A DNA stretch of 37,026 nucleotides from Rhodobacteraceae bacterium CG17_big_fil_post_rev_8_21_14_2_50_65_11 (GTDB taxonomy: Bacteria; Pseudomonadota; Alphaproteobacteria; Rhodobacterales; Rhodobacteraceae), in NCBI GenBank assembly GCA_002783145.1, contig PFEX01000034.1, positions 1 through 37,026 on the forward strand, in the 5' to 3' direction. The notes below the pieces were generated by a model that was not told where the DNA came from, ran no database searches, and saw only the letters and a program-made list of their open reading frames with translations. Of the stretch, positions 15,968 through 23,538 are shown in pieces (positions within the stretch are counted from its first letter, which is position 1; every line of letters begins with the position of its first letter). The position numbers and the translations under genes were made by a program.

Positions 15968-17215
15968 CTGTGCCCCGTCGACGCCCGCGATCCTGACCGC
16001 CACGATCTGCCCCTCTGGCTGTGGATCGTCAAAGCTGACCTCGGTGAATTGCTCCGTCCGGCCCATATGCGGGTTTTCCAACAAGACGTTGTGACGGCGT
16101 CCCACTTGCGCGGCCAAATGGGTGGCAACCTGCCGGTTGCCTGCCGCGCGCAACCTTGCAGCGCGATCCTTGATCGCCTTGCCATGCACTTGCGGCATCC
16201 TTGCCGCCGGCGTGCCCGGACGCGGGGAATAGGGGAAGACATGCAGCCATGTCAGCCCGCAATCCTCCACCAGTTTCAGCGAATTCTCGAACATCGCCTC
16301 GTTCTCGGTCGGGAAACCCGCGATGATATCTGCCCCGAAGGTCATCTCGGGGCGCAGGCGGCGGGCCTCTTCCGAGAACCCGATGGCGTCTTCGCGGCTG
16401 TGACGGCGCTTCATCCGCTTGAGGATCATGTTGTCGCCCGCCTGCAAGGACAGGTGCAGGTGGGGCATCAGGCGCGGCTGCGTTGCGATGGCCTGCATCA
16501 GGTTTTCGTCGACCTCGATGGAGTCAATCGAGGAAATCCGCAGGCGCGGCAGGTCCGGCACAAGTTTCAGGATGCGCATGACCAGATCGCCCAGTTTCGG
16601 CCGCGCCGGCAGATCCGCGCCCCAGCTTGTCAGGTCCACGCCCGTCAGCACCACCTCGTTATAGCCGCGATCCACCAGCCGCTTGATCTGGTCCACCACC
16701 ACGCCGGCGGGGACGGAGCGCGAATTGCCCCGCCCGAAGGGAATGATGCAGAAGGTGCAGCGGTGGTCACAACCGTTTTGAACCTGCACATAGGCGCGGC
16801 TGCGGGTGCCGAATCCGTCGATCAGGTGGCTGGCGGTTTCCGTGACGCTCATGATGTCGTCGACCATGACCTTTTCTGTCTGGCCGATGAAATCACCGGC
16901 GAGGCCCGCCCATGTTCCGGGCTGCATCTTCTCGGTATTGCCAAGGACGAGGTCGACCTCGTCCATGTCGCGGAAGGTCTCGGGTTCGGTCTGCGCGGCG
17001 CAGCCGGTGACCACGATCCGGGCGCCGGGGGTGTCGCGGCGCAGCTTGCGGATTTCCTGGCGCGCCTTGCGCACCGCCTCTGCCGTAACCGCACAGGTGT
17101 TGATAACGTGCGTATTCTCGACGCCGGCAGCCTCGGCCAGGGTCTTCATCGCCTCGGTCTCGTAGGCGTTCAGCCGACAACCCAGGGTGTGGAAGATGGG
17201 CGCCGTCCCGGTCAT
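15956..17215 (-). CDS. mtaB: tRNA t6A37 methylthiotransferase MtaB
   Basis: Radical-SAM enzyme (419 aa) that adds a methylthio group to t6A37 of tRNAs reading ANN codons, giving ms2t6A. The N-terminal UPF0004 domain holds three cluster cysteines: C13 ([10 protein letters not shown]), C41 (INTCAVTAE) and C72 (VTGCAAQTE). The radical-SAM motif CxxxCxxC is C149, C153 and C156 in [25 protein letters not shown]-like C-terminus follows ([16 protein letters not shown]). The start is the ATG at 17213-17215, overlapping the dapF stop (ATGA); the frame stays open further upstream, but only as an antisense-like shadow of dapF. GCRLN and the radical-SAM spacing favour MtaB over MiaB or RimO. It is probably cotranscribed with dapF. 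Confidence 0.95.
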   Translation of the reverse strand: MTGTAPIFHTLGCRLNAYETEAMKTLAEAAGVENTHVINTCAVTAEAVRKARQEIRKLRRDTPGARIVVTGCAAQTEPETFRDMDEVDLVLGNTEKMQPGTWAGLAGDFIGQTEKVMVDDIMSVTETASHLIDGFGTRSRAYVQVQNGCDHRCTFCIIPFGRGNSRSVPAGVVVDQIKRLVDRGYNEVVLTGVDLTSWGADLPARPKLGDLVMRILKLVPDLPRLRISSIDSIEVDENLMQAIATQPRLMPHLHLSLQAGDNMILKRMKRRHSREDAIGFSEEARRLRPEMTFGADIIAGFPTENEAMFENSLKLVEDCGLTWLHVFPYSPRPGTPAARMPQVHGKAIKDRAARLRAAGNRQVATHLAAQVGRRHNVLLENPHMGRTEQFTEVSFDDPQPEGQIVAVRIAGVDGAQLRA

Positions 17216-18051
17216 CGCACGGCCTCCAGAAACTCGGCCGTCAGCACGCCGTCGAAGACATGCGCCGTCGGCCCGGTCATCCAGACCCCATCCGCGCGCC
17301 AGTCGATATGGATGCTGCCACCGTCGAGATCGATGGTCACCTTGCGCCCGGTGAGGCCGCGCCGCGCCGCCGCCACGGCCGTCGCACAGGAAGAGGAGCC
17401 GGAGGCAAGCGTGATCCCCGTGCCCCGTTCCCAGACCCGCATCCGAAGGCGATCCGGCCCGGTCACATGGGCAAACTGCACGTTGGTGCGCTGCGGGAAC
17501 AGCGGGTGATGTTCGATCTCGGGGCCGCGCGCGGCAAGGTCCACCGCGTCGGCATCCTCGACGAAAAAGGTGCAATGCGGGTTGCCCATGCCGGTCGCCA
17601 CGGGGGCGCCCTCGATCGGCAGGGCGCGCGTGTCCACCTCGCGCGCGAGAGGCACATCGCGCCAGTCCAGTAGTGGCTGACCCATGTTGACGCCTGTCAG
17701 GCCGCCACCCGCGTCGACGACGTCCAGAAGGCCGCGCTCCGTCCGGATCTTCAGCACGGTCTTGCCGGTGCGGGTCATCTCGTGCCGGGCCACGCAGCGG
17801 GTGGCATTCCCACAAGCCCCGGCGGTCGACCCATCGGCATTGTAGAAAACCAGAGCAATATCCGCCGCCTCGTCGGCGTGGATCACCGCCAGCTGGTCGA
17901 ACCCAACCCCGCGGTGCCGATCCGCCAGCGCTGCCGCCAGCGACGGCGACATCGCCACCGGAATGCGCCGTGCGTCGATCACCACGAAATCATTGCCGAG
18001 CCCGTGCATTTTCATGAAGGGCAGGCGTGTCTGGGGCCGGTCTTGAGTCAT
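17212..18051 (-). CDS. dapF: Diaminopimelate epimerase, with Ser at the second catalytic position
   Basis: Cytoplasmic enzyme of 279 aa converting LL- to meso-diaminopimelate for lysine and peptidoglycan synthesis. The N-terminal pattern [14 protein letters not shown] and the first catalytic cysteine, C80 in [17 protein letters not shown], are intact. [11 protein letters not shown] (156-166) is also typical. The second active-site motif, usually ACGxGAC after ERGxGxT, reads [11 protein letters not shown]: the expected Cys is Ser217 and the next Cys is C222. The codon is TCC where TGC or TGT would be expected. The frame is otherwise full length, so either Ser works, C222 replaces it, or this is a lineage variant. 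The ATG at 18049-18051 starts the dapF-mtaB pair. Named with good confidence by overall sequence; activity deserves a check. Confidence 0.92.
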   Translation of the reverse strand: MTQDRPQTRLPFMKMHGLGNDFVVIDARRIPVAMSPSLAAALADRHRGVGFDQLAVIHADEAADIALVFYNADGSTAGACGNATRCVARHEMTRTGKTVLKIRTERGLLDVVDAGGGLTGVNMGQPLLDWRDVPLAREVDTRALPIEGAPVATGMGNPHCTFFVEDADAVDLAARGPEIEHHPLFPQRTNVQFAHVTGPDRLRMRVWERGTGITLASGSSSCATAVAAARRGLTGRKVTIDLDGGSIHIDWRADGVWMTGPTAHVFDGVLTAEFLEAVR

Positions 18052-18108
18052 GCGGGCGCATATACGCCTTCACCACCGGATTTGAAATCCCACGGGACAG
18101 ATTTCTGC

Positions 18109-18137
18109 TTGACGCCCATAGGCCGGGTCAATAGGAA
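18109..18137 (+). promoter_or_regulatory. Promoter candidate for tRNA-Lys
   Basis: TTGACG (18109-18114) and TAGGAA (18132-18137) are separated by 17 bases, 42 bp before the tRNA. The -35 box is good and the -10 box weak. Confidence 0.45.
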
Positions 18138-18179
18138 CACCGCCTGTGGCAGGTGGCTCTTTCACTGCTGCATAAAAGT

Positions 18180-18255
18180 GGGCCGGTAGCTCAGCTGGTA
18201 GAGCAACTGACTTTTAATCAGTAGGTCTCGGGTTCGAACCCCGACCGGCTCACCA
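18180..18255 (+). tRNA. tRNA-Lys (anticodon UUU)
   Basis: Complete 76-nt cloverleaf: acceptor GGGCCGG with CCGGCTC (one G-U), D-arm GCTC/GAGC, anticodon arm ACTGA-CTTTTAA-TCAGT giving anticodon TTT, T-arm CGGGG-TTCGAAC-CCCGA type, and encoded CCA at 18253-18255. Confidence 0.97.
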
Positions 18256-18281
18256 CTTTCCTATGATCATGAACTATCCCT

Positions 18282-18305
18282 GCCCGGCTCGGGCTTGGTT
18301 TCGTA
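18282..18305 (+). terminator. Terminator candidate after tRNA-Lys
   Basis: GCCCG-GCT-CGGGC forms a short 5-bp stem at 18282-18294, followed by TTGGTTTCGT. It lies 27 bases after the tRNA end. The stem is short, so the call is tentative. The rest of 18256-18532 shows no gene. Confidence 0.45.
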
Positions 18306-18532
18306 TTTGACCAACCCCTTGGAAACGTTCACCAAATCACACGCGCCATTTGATCGGGCGAGGCATTTCTCGATGGTGCCGGAGCGAAGACCAACGGTGT
18401 CTTGACCGCCGATCGTTCTGCCGACTCAACGGGATTTCTTCGTCACAACGTTTGACGGATGTTTGACCGAATTGCATGCGTCGGCGGCCACGTCACGAGA
18501 GTGCACACAAGATACTGATCATAAAGGAATTT

Positions 18533-18609
18533 TGGTGGCGGTGCAGGGACTTGAACCCCGGACACGCGGATTATGATTCCGCTGCTCTAACCAACTGAGC
18601 TACACCGCC
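18533..18609 (-). tRNA. tRNA-Met (anticodon CAU), probably elongator
   Basis: On the minus strand a full cloverleaf is seen: acceptor GGCGGTG pairing perfectly with CACCGCC, D-arm GCTC/GAGC, anticodon arm GCGGA-ATCATAA-TCCGC giving CAT, a T-arm with GTTCAAG, and encoded CCA. Initiator tRNA is excluded by the paired first acceptor base. A lysidine-modified tRNA-Ile(CAU) is possible, but the stem resembles alphaproteobacterial elongator Met. Confidence 0.9.
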
Positions 18610-18620
18610 GAACGGGACGG

Positions 18621-18649
18621 GTGCTATGCCAGCCTCATTATGCCGTCAA
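18621..18649 (-). promoter_or_regulatory. Promoter of tRNA-Met
   Basis: On the minus strand TTGACG (18644-18649) and TAGCAC (18621-18626) are spaced by 17 bases. Transcription would begin about five bases before the tRNA 5' end. Confidence 0.65.
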
Positions 18650-18737
18650 GTCAGAAATTGCCCCGGCGCCGGTATTGCGAATAGGGGCGAAGCCGGTGTG
18701 CAGGGTCGCATTCGGGGACTCGACAACAATTCATTGT

Positions 18738-18753
18738 TTCTATATGTATAGAA
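18738..18753 (+). promoter_or_regulatory. ArsR-type operator palindrome
   Basis: TTCTATA-TG-TATAGAA is a perfect 7-bp inverted repeat ending two bases before the arsR-type ATG. TCGACA at 18720-18725 and TATGTA at 18743-18748, spaced 17, could be the promoter, so the operator would cover the -10 box and start site. No ribosome site fits before the ATG, so a leaderless message is possible. Confidence 0.7.
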
Positions 18754-18755
18754 TC

Positions 18756-19100
18756 ATGAAACAGACACCCGATACCCCCGTTCTGACCTTCGCGGCCGCG
18801 GCCTTCTCGGCGCTCGGCTCCGAGCAACGCCTGTCGATCCTGCGCCGCCTTGTGCGCGCCGGGCCTGCCGGGTTGCCGATCGGACAACTGGGCGAGGATG
18901 TCGGGGTGACCGGATCGGTGCTGACCCATCACCTCAAGCAACTGGTTTCGACCGGGCTGGTGCGGCAGGTGCGCGACGGACGGCGGATTTTGTGCTCTGT
19001 CGATCATGAACAGGTCGAGGGGTTGTCTCGGTTCCTCGTCGAGGAATGCTGCGCCGACCGGGGCGGGCACGATCAGCAAAAGGAGACGCCGCATGGCTGA
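18756..19100 (+). CDS. ArsR family metal/metalloid-type transcriptional regulator
   Basis: A 114-aa winged-helix repressor of the ArsR/SmtB family. The DNA-binding helices read LGSEQRLSILRRLVRAG (20-36) and then LGEDVGVTGSVLTHHLKQLV, followed by the beta-wing VRDGRRILCSV. The classic ELCVC arsenic site is absent. Cysteines occur at 80 and as a pair at 98-99 (EECCADRGGH) with His105, which could form a different metal or metalloid site near the C-terminus. The ATG at 18756 lies two bases after the palindromic operator. The stop overlaps the permease start as ATGGCTGA, so the pair forms one autoregulated unit. The inducer is unknown; organoarsenicals or thiophilic metals are the family expectation for a partner of this permease type. 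Confidence 0.92.
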   Translation: MKQTPDTPVLTFAAAAFSALGSEQRLSILRRLVRAGPAGLPIGQLGEDVGVTGSVLTHHLKQLVSTGLVRQVRDGRRILCSVDHEQVEGLSRFLVEECCADRGGHDQQKETPHG

Positions 19101-20118
19101 CATCACGCAATCCCCGATGGCGCCGCGGGCGCTGTGGTCGCGCATCGACAAGGTTCTCCTGACCGGAATCGCCATCGTCATCACCCTTGCGATCCTCGAC
19201 CGGCCTGCCGTCGTGCCGACTCTCATCGAGATGCTGGAGCATTTCCGGGGCACCCTGCCCTTCATCCTGTTCGCCGTTGCCGCCATCGCGGCGATGAAGG
19301 CGACCGGGTCGGAGCGCTTGCTGGACGGCGCCTTCACCGGGCGCGAGACGCGGATGATCCTGCTCGGGGCGCTGGTCGGCGGACTGTCGCCGTTCTGTTC
19401 GTGCCAGGTGATCCCCTTCGTTGCCGCGCTTCTGGCCGCGGGCGCGCCGCTGTCGGCGGTGATGGCCTTCTGGCTGGCGTCGCCCTTGATGGACCCGGCG
19501 ATGTTCTCGATCACGGCGGGCGGCATCGGGTTCGACTTCGCCCTCGGCAAGACGTTGGCGGCGGTTGCCCTCGGTGTGCTTGGCGGGCTGACGGTCAAGT
19601 TGATGGCGACAACGCCTGTCTTCGCCGACCCGTTGCGCGCCCGGCCCAGCATCGGCGGCTGCTGCGGCGCGAAGAAGCTGACGCTGGACTGGCGCTTCTG
19701 GCTGGAGGCAGACCGCCGCCGCATCTTCGGCGACGCTGCTTGGTCGAACATGGTCTTCCTCGGCAAATGGCTGCTCTTCGCTTACCTGTTGCAGGCGCTC
19801 CTGATCCGCTATGTTCCGGCCGACCTGATCGCGCAGGTCATCGGCGGTGACGGGATCGGCCCGGTTCTGCTGGCGGCTTTGGTCGGCGCGCCGGCCTACC
19901 TCAACGGCTATGCCGCAGTGCCGCTTGTCGCAGGCCTGATCGAGCAAGGCATGAACCCCGGTGCCGGCATGGCCTTCATGATCGCCGGCGGCGTCAGTTC
20001 GATCCCCGCCGCGGTTGCGGTCTGGGCCTTGGTCAAGCCACGCGTTTTCGCCGCCTACCTCGGGCTTGCCATCAGCGGCGCCATCCTCGCGGGTCTGGCG
20101 TGGGGCGCGATCGCCTGA
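19093..20118 (+). CDS. ArsP/UPF0718 family permease (efflux candidate)
   Basis: A 341-aa integral membrane protein with about eight helices in two similar halves, belonging to the ArsP/DUF318 permeases. The signature in the first half is GLSPFCSCQVIPF with cysteines 102 and 104; the second half has LVGAPAYLNGYAAVPLVAGL. A vicinal pair C190-C191 (IGGCCGAKK) sits in the central cytoplasmic loop and may bind the substrate. ArsP proteins export trivalent organoarsenicals, and related permeases act on copper or zinc, so the substrate class is thiol-binding but not fixed. The ATG at 19093 follows AAAGGAG and overlaps the arsR-type gene by eight bases, coupling the two. A hairpin at 20152-20179 follows. 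Confidence 0.88.
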   Translation: MADITQSPMAPRALWSRIDKVLLTGIAIVITLAILDRPAVVPTLIEMLEHFRGTLPFILFAVAAIAAMKATGSERLLDGAFTGRETRMILLGALVGGLSPFCSCQVIPFVAALLAAGAPLSAVMAFWLASPLMDPAMFSITAGGIGFDFALGKTLAAVALGVLGGLTVKLMATTPVFADPLRARPSIGGCCGAKKLTLDWRFWLEADRRRIFGDAAWSNMVFLGKWLLFAYLLQALLIRYVPADLIAQVIGGDGIGPVLLAALVGAPAYLNGYAAVPLVAGLIEQGMNPGAGMAFMIAGGVSSIPAAVAVWALVKPRVFAAYLGLAISGAILAGLAWGAIA

Positions 20119-20151
20119 CCGTTACACCGACTCCCTCGAATCAATGATCGT

Positions 20152-20179
20152 CCCCCGGTGCGCCACGACGCATCGGGGG
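20152..20179 (+). terminator. Terminator-like hairpin after the arsR-permease pair
   Basis: CCCCCGGTGCG (20152-20162) and CGCATCGGGGG (20169-20179) form an 11-bp stem with one G-U pair and a 6-base loop, 33 bp after the permease stop. No T-run follows, so termination may depend on Rho. The gap 20119-20366 holds nothing else evident. Confidence 0.5.
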
Positions 20180-20366
20180 GCACCAGTTGCGCGGCCCGGT
20201 CATCGTGGGTGCAAGCAAATGTCGCGTTGCCGGCGCATTGTGCAAAGCGCGCTTTGAAATCGGCTCGCGAGGGGACATAATAGCGCCCAAAAGATCGCCT
20301 AGACAGCGTTCAGCAGAAGCCTCGCACCCATGACGGGGCCATCCATGGCAGAAATACAGGGCCCAA

Positions 20367-21026
20367 ATGCTCGAGTTCAACAATGTCTCAAAGTCGTTCT
20401 GGACCGGTGTCCAACGCAAGGTCATCCTCGACCGGGCCTCGTTTCGGGTCGATATCGGGCATTCGCTTGGCATTCTCGCCCCGAACGGCACCGGCAAGAC
20501 CACGCTGATCAACATGATGGCCGGGCTGGAAAAGCCCGACGAGGGCGAGATTTACCGCGGCTGCCGAATTTCCTTCCCGTTGGGCTTCATGGGCGGGGTG
20601 ATCAACAAGCTGTCGGCGACCGAGAACGCGCGCTACATCGCGGAGCTTTACGGGCTGGACCCCGATTACGTGGAGGCGTTCTGCCGCTGGGTCTGCGACC
20701 TGGAGGAATATTTCGACCGGCCGCTTGGCACCTATTCGGCGGGGATGAAGGCGCGGTTCCAGTTTGCCCTGCTGCTGGCGCTGGAATTCGATATATACCT
20801 GATCGACGAAGGCATGCCGCGCACCACCGATGCCGCCTTCAACCGCAAGGCCGGCAGCATTCTTGCCGACAGATTGAAAACGGCCACTGTAATCATCGTG
20901 TCGCACCAGGCCGAGACGCTTGAAAAATTCGCGCAGCGTGCGGCCGTTCTGAAGGACGGTCAGTTCTACCAGTTCGATACGCTCGAAGAAGCAAAGAGGC
21001 TCTATGACTACGAAACCCAGGGGTAA
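20367..21026 (+). CDS. kpsT: Capsular polysaccharide ABC exporter ATPase, KpsT-like
   Basis: A 219-aa ATPase, the usual KpsT length, that would power export of a lipid-linked capsule polymer across the inner membrane. Walker A is APNGTGKT (38-45), with Ala in place of the first Gly, a change that may be tolerated. The ABC signature region is TYSAGMKARFQFAL, Walker B is FDIYLIDEG, and the H-loop is IIVSHQAETL. The MLEFNNVSKSFWTG start is typical of the subfamily. The ATG at 20367 has a weak CAGGG site. It overlaps the kpsE-like gene by 23 bp. Its obligatory permease partner KpsM is not found beside it, which is unusual for the family. Confidence 0.92.
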   Translation: MLEFNNVSKSFWTGVQRKVILDRASFRVDIGHSLGILAPNGTGKTTLINMMAGLEKPDEGEIYRGCRISFPLGFMGGVINKLSATENARYIAELYGLDPDYVEAFCRWVCDLEEYFDRPLGTYSAGMKARFQFALLLALEFDIYLIDEGMPRTTDAAFNRKAGSILADRLKTATVIIVSHQAETLEKFAQRAAVLKDGQFYQFDTLEEAKRLYDYETQG

Positions 21027-22683
21027 GAAGTTCCGCATCCGCCGGACCGGCCCGACAGCGCCGACCGGCGAGGCCGGTCGTGCCGCTGCGGCGGGGGACG
21101 GCGCCGGCGCCGGCGCTGTCGATGATGGCTTCGGTGATGTCAAGTTCGCGACGGCGGCCACCGGCAACGCGGCTGACGGCGGTGCCGCGCGGGGCGAGAC
21201 CGACCAACAGGCCCCCGCGCGGGCGCCGACCATCGAGGAGGAGCTTGCCGCGATCCGCGCCGAGGGTCTGACCGGGCGGCAGTTGCGCATGGCGCGCCGG
21301 ACGGCACAGAAACACGGGCTGCAACCGGCCTCGGATTTCGACGCGGTGCGGGTGCTCCGGCGCAAGGGGATCGACCCGTTCGAACGGTCGAACATGCTGG
21401 AACTCGTGGTCAACGAACGCGACAAGCAGCCCGATGCGCACCGCCTGCCCGCAACCGTGCGCCAGCCGCAGGTTCCGGCACAGGCCCGACCGACAGCGCC
21501 GGCGCCCGCCGCACCTTCGCTGGATGATGCCGCCCGCGCGCAGGAAATCCTGCGCATGCAGCGCGACATCGCCAATCGCCGCCGCAAGCGCCTGTTATTG
21601 CTGGCGGCGCGGCTTATGGTCTTTATCATGCTGCCGACGATGCTGGTTGGTTATTACTACTACAACGTCGCAACGCCCTTTTACGCCACGACAACCGAAT
21701 TCCAGATCCAGAAATCGGAATCGACCAGCGCGGCGGGCGGGCTTGGCAGCCTTTTCGGTGGCACCAGCTTCGCGACATCGCAGGAATCCATCGCCGTGCA
21801 AAGCTTCCTCGAAAGCCGCGAGGCGATGCTGATGCTCGACGAGGAGTTCGGCCTGCGGGAACATTTCTCGACCCCCGAGATCGACCCGCTGAACCGGCTG
21901 GCCCCGGATGCCTCCAGCGAGGATCTCTACGCGCTTTATTCGCGCAACCTGACCATCGGCTACGACCCGACGGAAGGGTTGATCCGCATGGAAGTGCTGG
22001 CCGCCGACCCGGAATTGTCGCAACAGTTCGCCAGCGCGCTGATCCGCGCCGCCGAGCAGCGAGTCGACCAGATGACGCAGCGCGTGCGCGGGGACCAGAT
22101 GTCCGGTGCGCGCGACAGTTACGAAGCCGCCGAGGAGGCGCTGGCCGCCGCCCAGTTGCGGGTGATAAACCTGCAAGAACAATCCGGCGTCCTGAGTTCG
22201 GAGGCCGAGGTTGGCGCGCTGTTCAACCAGATCTCCACCTTCGAGATCCAGTTGCAGAACGAACGCCTCCGGCTGGCCGAACTGCTATCGGTGGAGCGGC
22301 CCAACCAGACCCGTGTCGAAGTGGCACAGCGCAACATCGCGCGGCTGGAGGCGCTTATCGGGCAATTGCGCGGCTCGATGACCGAAGAGGCGAACAGCGA
22401 GGCGTCGCTTGCACGGGTCAGTTCGGAGCTTGCCGTCGCGGAGGCCGACCTTCAAACCCGACAACTGATGCTGAGCCAGGCCCTGCAACAGATGGAAACT
22501 GCCCGGATCGAGGCGGACCGCCAATCGCTCTACCTGACGGTGTCGGTGAACCCCGTGGCACCGGACGAGGCGGCCTACCCGCGCAAACTGGAAAACACGC
22601 TGCTTGCGTTCCTGATCTTTTCTGGCATTTACCTGATGCTGTCGATGACAGCCTCCATTCTTCGGGAACAGGTATCCGCCTAG
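21004..22683 (+). CDS. kpsE: Capsule export inner-membrane protein, KpsE/PCP-like, with long N-terminal extension
   Basis: A 559-aa polysaccharide co-polymerase type protein that links the inner-membrane exporter to the outer-membrane exit. There are two membrane helices, at about residues 197-220 (LLLLAARLMVFIMLPTMLVG) and 532-552 near the C-terminus, with a large periplasmic part between them. That part starts with the family pattern FYATTTEFQIQKSES, continues SQESIAVQSFLESREAM, and has a long coiled coil at about 360-500. The first 195 residues are extra compared with KpsE: an Ala/Gly/Pro-rich low-complexity stretch, a helical block (TIEEELAAIRAEGLTGRQLR onward, 76-140) and a basic NRRRKR before the membrane. 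The ATG at 21004 follows AGAGG inside the kpsT gene. The kdsA gene starts two bases after the stop. Confidence 0.88.
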   Translation: MTTKPRGKKFRIRRTGPTAPTGEAGRAAAAGDGAGAGAVDDGFGDVKFATAATGNAADGGAARGETDQQAPARAPTIEEELAAIRAEGLTGRQLRMARRTAQKHGLQPASDFDAVRVLRRKGIDPFERSNMLELVVNERDKQPDAHRLPATVRQPQVPAQARPTAPAPAAPSLDDAARAQEILRMQRDIANRRRKRLLLLAARLMVFIMLPTMLVGYYYYNVATPFYATTTEFQIQKSESTSAAGGLGSLFGGTSFATSQESIAVQSFLESREAMLMLDEEFGLREHFSTPEIDPLNRLAPDASSEDLYALYSRNLTIGYDPTEGLIRMEVLAADPELSQQFASALIRAAEQRVDQMTQRVRGDQMSGARDSYEAAEEALAAAQLRVINLQEQSGVLSSEAEVGALFNQISTFEIQLQNERLRLAELLSVERPNQTRVEVAQRNIARLEALIGQLRGSMTEEANSEASLARVSSELAVAEADLQTRQLMLSQALQQMETARIEADRQSLYLTVSVNPVAPDEAAYPRKLENTLLAFLIFSGIYLMLSMTASILREQVSA

Positions 22684-22685
22684 TT

Positions 22686-23519
22686 ATGAAACAGGTTCAG
22701 ATCGGAAAGATCAGCATCGGCAATGACCGGCCCCTGACGGTCATTGCCGGGCCCTGCCAGCTTGAAACGCTCGACCACGCCCGGATGATTGCCGGGCAGA
22801 TGGCCGAGGTCTGCGACAAGGCCGGGGCGCAATACGTGTTCAAGGCCAGCTACGACAAGGCCAACCGCACCAGCCTTGGCGGCAAGCGCGGCGTCGGCAT
22901 GGACGAGGGGCTAACCATCCTGTCGAAGATCGGCGCCGAGTTTGGCTGCCCGGTGTTGACGGATGTCCATTCGGAGGCGCAATGCGCCCCGGTGGCCGAG
23001 GCGGTGGACATCCTGCAAATTCCCGCCTTCCTGTGCCGCCAGACCGACCTTTTGCTGGCGGCAGGGCAAACCGGTGCCGCGATCAACGTCAAGAAAGGGC
23101 AGTTCCTGGCCCCGTGGGACATGGTCAACGTCGTCGCCAAGCTGGAAAGCACCGGCAACACCCGTCTGCTCTTGACCGAGCGCGGCACAAGCTTTGGCTA
23201 CAACACGCTGGTCGCGGACATGCGTGGCCTGCCGATCATGGCGCAAACAGGCTATCCGGTGGTGATGGATGCAACGCATTGCGTGCAGCAACCCGGCGGA
23301 CAGGGCGGGAGCAGCGGCGGCCAGCGGGAATTTGCCCCGGTGATGGCCCGCGCGGCGGTGTCGCTTGGCATTGCGGCAGTATTCATCGAAACCCACGAAG
23401 ACCCTGACAATGCCCCCTCGGACGGGCCCAACATGATCCACCTTGACCGCATGGCCGCCCTTGTCACCAGCCTGATGCAATTTGATCGGCTGGCAAAATT
23501 CGATCCCATTCGCCTTTGA
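22686..23519 (+). CDS. kdsA: 3-deoxy-8-phosphooctulonate synthase (Kdo-8-P synthase)
   Basis: Condenses phosphoenolpyruvate with arabinose-5-phosphate to Kdo-8-phosphate, precursor of Kdo in lipopolysaccharide and in the lipid linker of group 2 capsules. It is 277 aa, normal length. Family patterns are VIAGPCQLET (19-28), FKASYDKANRTSLGGKRG, LTDVHSEAQCAPVAEAVDIL, INVKKGQFLAPWDM and VVMDATHCVQQPGG. C24 in GPC is the metal-binding cysteine of the metal-dependent class, where the Escherichia coli type has Asn. The ATG at 22686 starts two bases after the kpsE stop, so it is in the capsule operon. Whether it is the only copy in the genome cannot be seen. Confidence 0.96.
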   Translation: MKQVQIGKISIGNDRPLTVIAGPCQLETLDHARMIAGQMAEVCDKAGAQYVFKASYDKANRTSLGGKRGVGMDEGLTILSKIGAEFGCPVLTDVHSEAQCAPVAEAVDILQIPAFLCRQTDLLLAAGQTGAAINVKKGQFLAPWDMVNVVAKLESTGNTRLLLTERGTSFGYNTLVADMRGLPIMAQTGYPVVMDATHCVQQPGGQGGSSGGQREFAPVMARAAVSLGIAAVFIETHEDPDNAPSDGPNMIHLDRMAALVTSLMQFDRLAKFDPIRL

Positions 23520-23538
23520 TAACCTGACGGAGCTTTTC

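Noticed and set aside
16049-17509. A 486-codon plus-strand open frame across mtaB and dapF
   Set aside because: The minus strand encodes well-marked radical-SAM and epimerase proteins; the plus frame has no motif and no ribosome site.
17216-17815. Extension of mtaB by 200 codons to an upstream ATG
   Set aside because: The extension is a frame-shifted shadow of dapF; the ATGA overlap and the HTLGCRLN start fit 17215.
18256-18532. Prophage or island remnant between tRNA-Lys and tRNA-Met
   Set aside because: No integrase fragment, no duplicated tRNA 3' end and no coding frame could be seen.
18533-18609. tRNA-Ile(CAU) with lysidine
   Set aside because: Kept as an alternative only; the stem sequences look more like elongator tRNA-Met of alphaproteobacteria. 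Presence of another tRNA-Met elsewhere would need checking.
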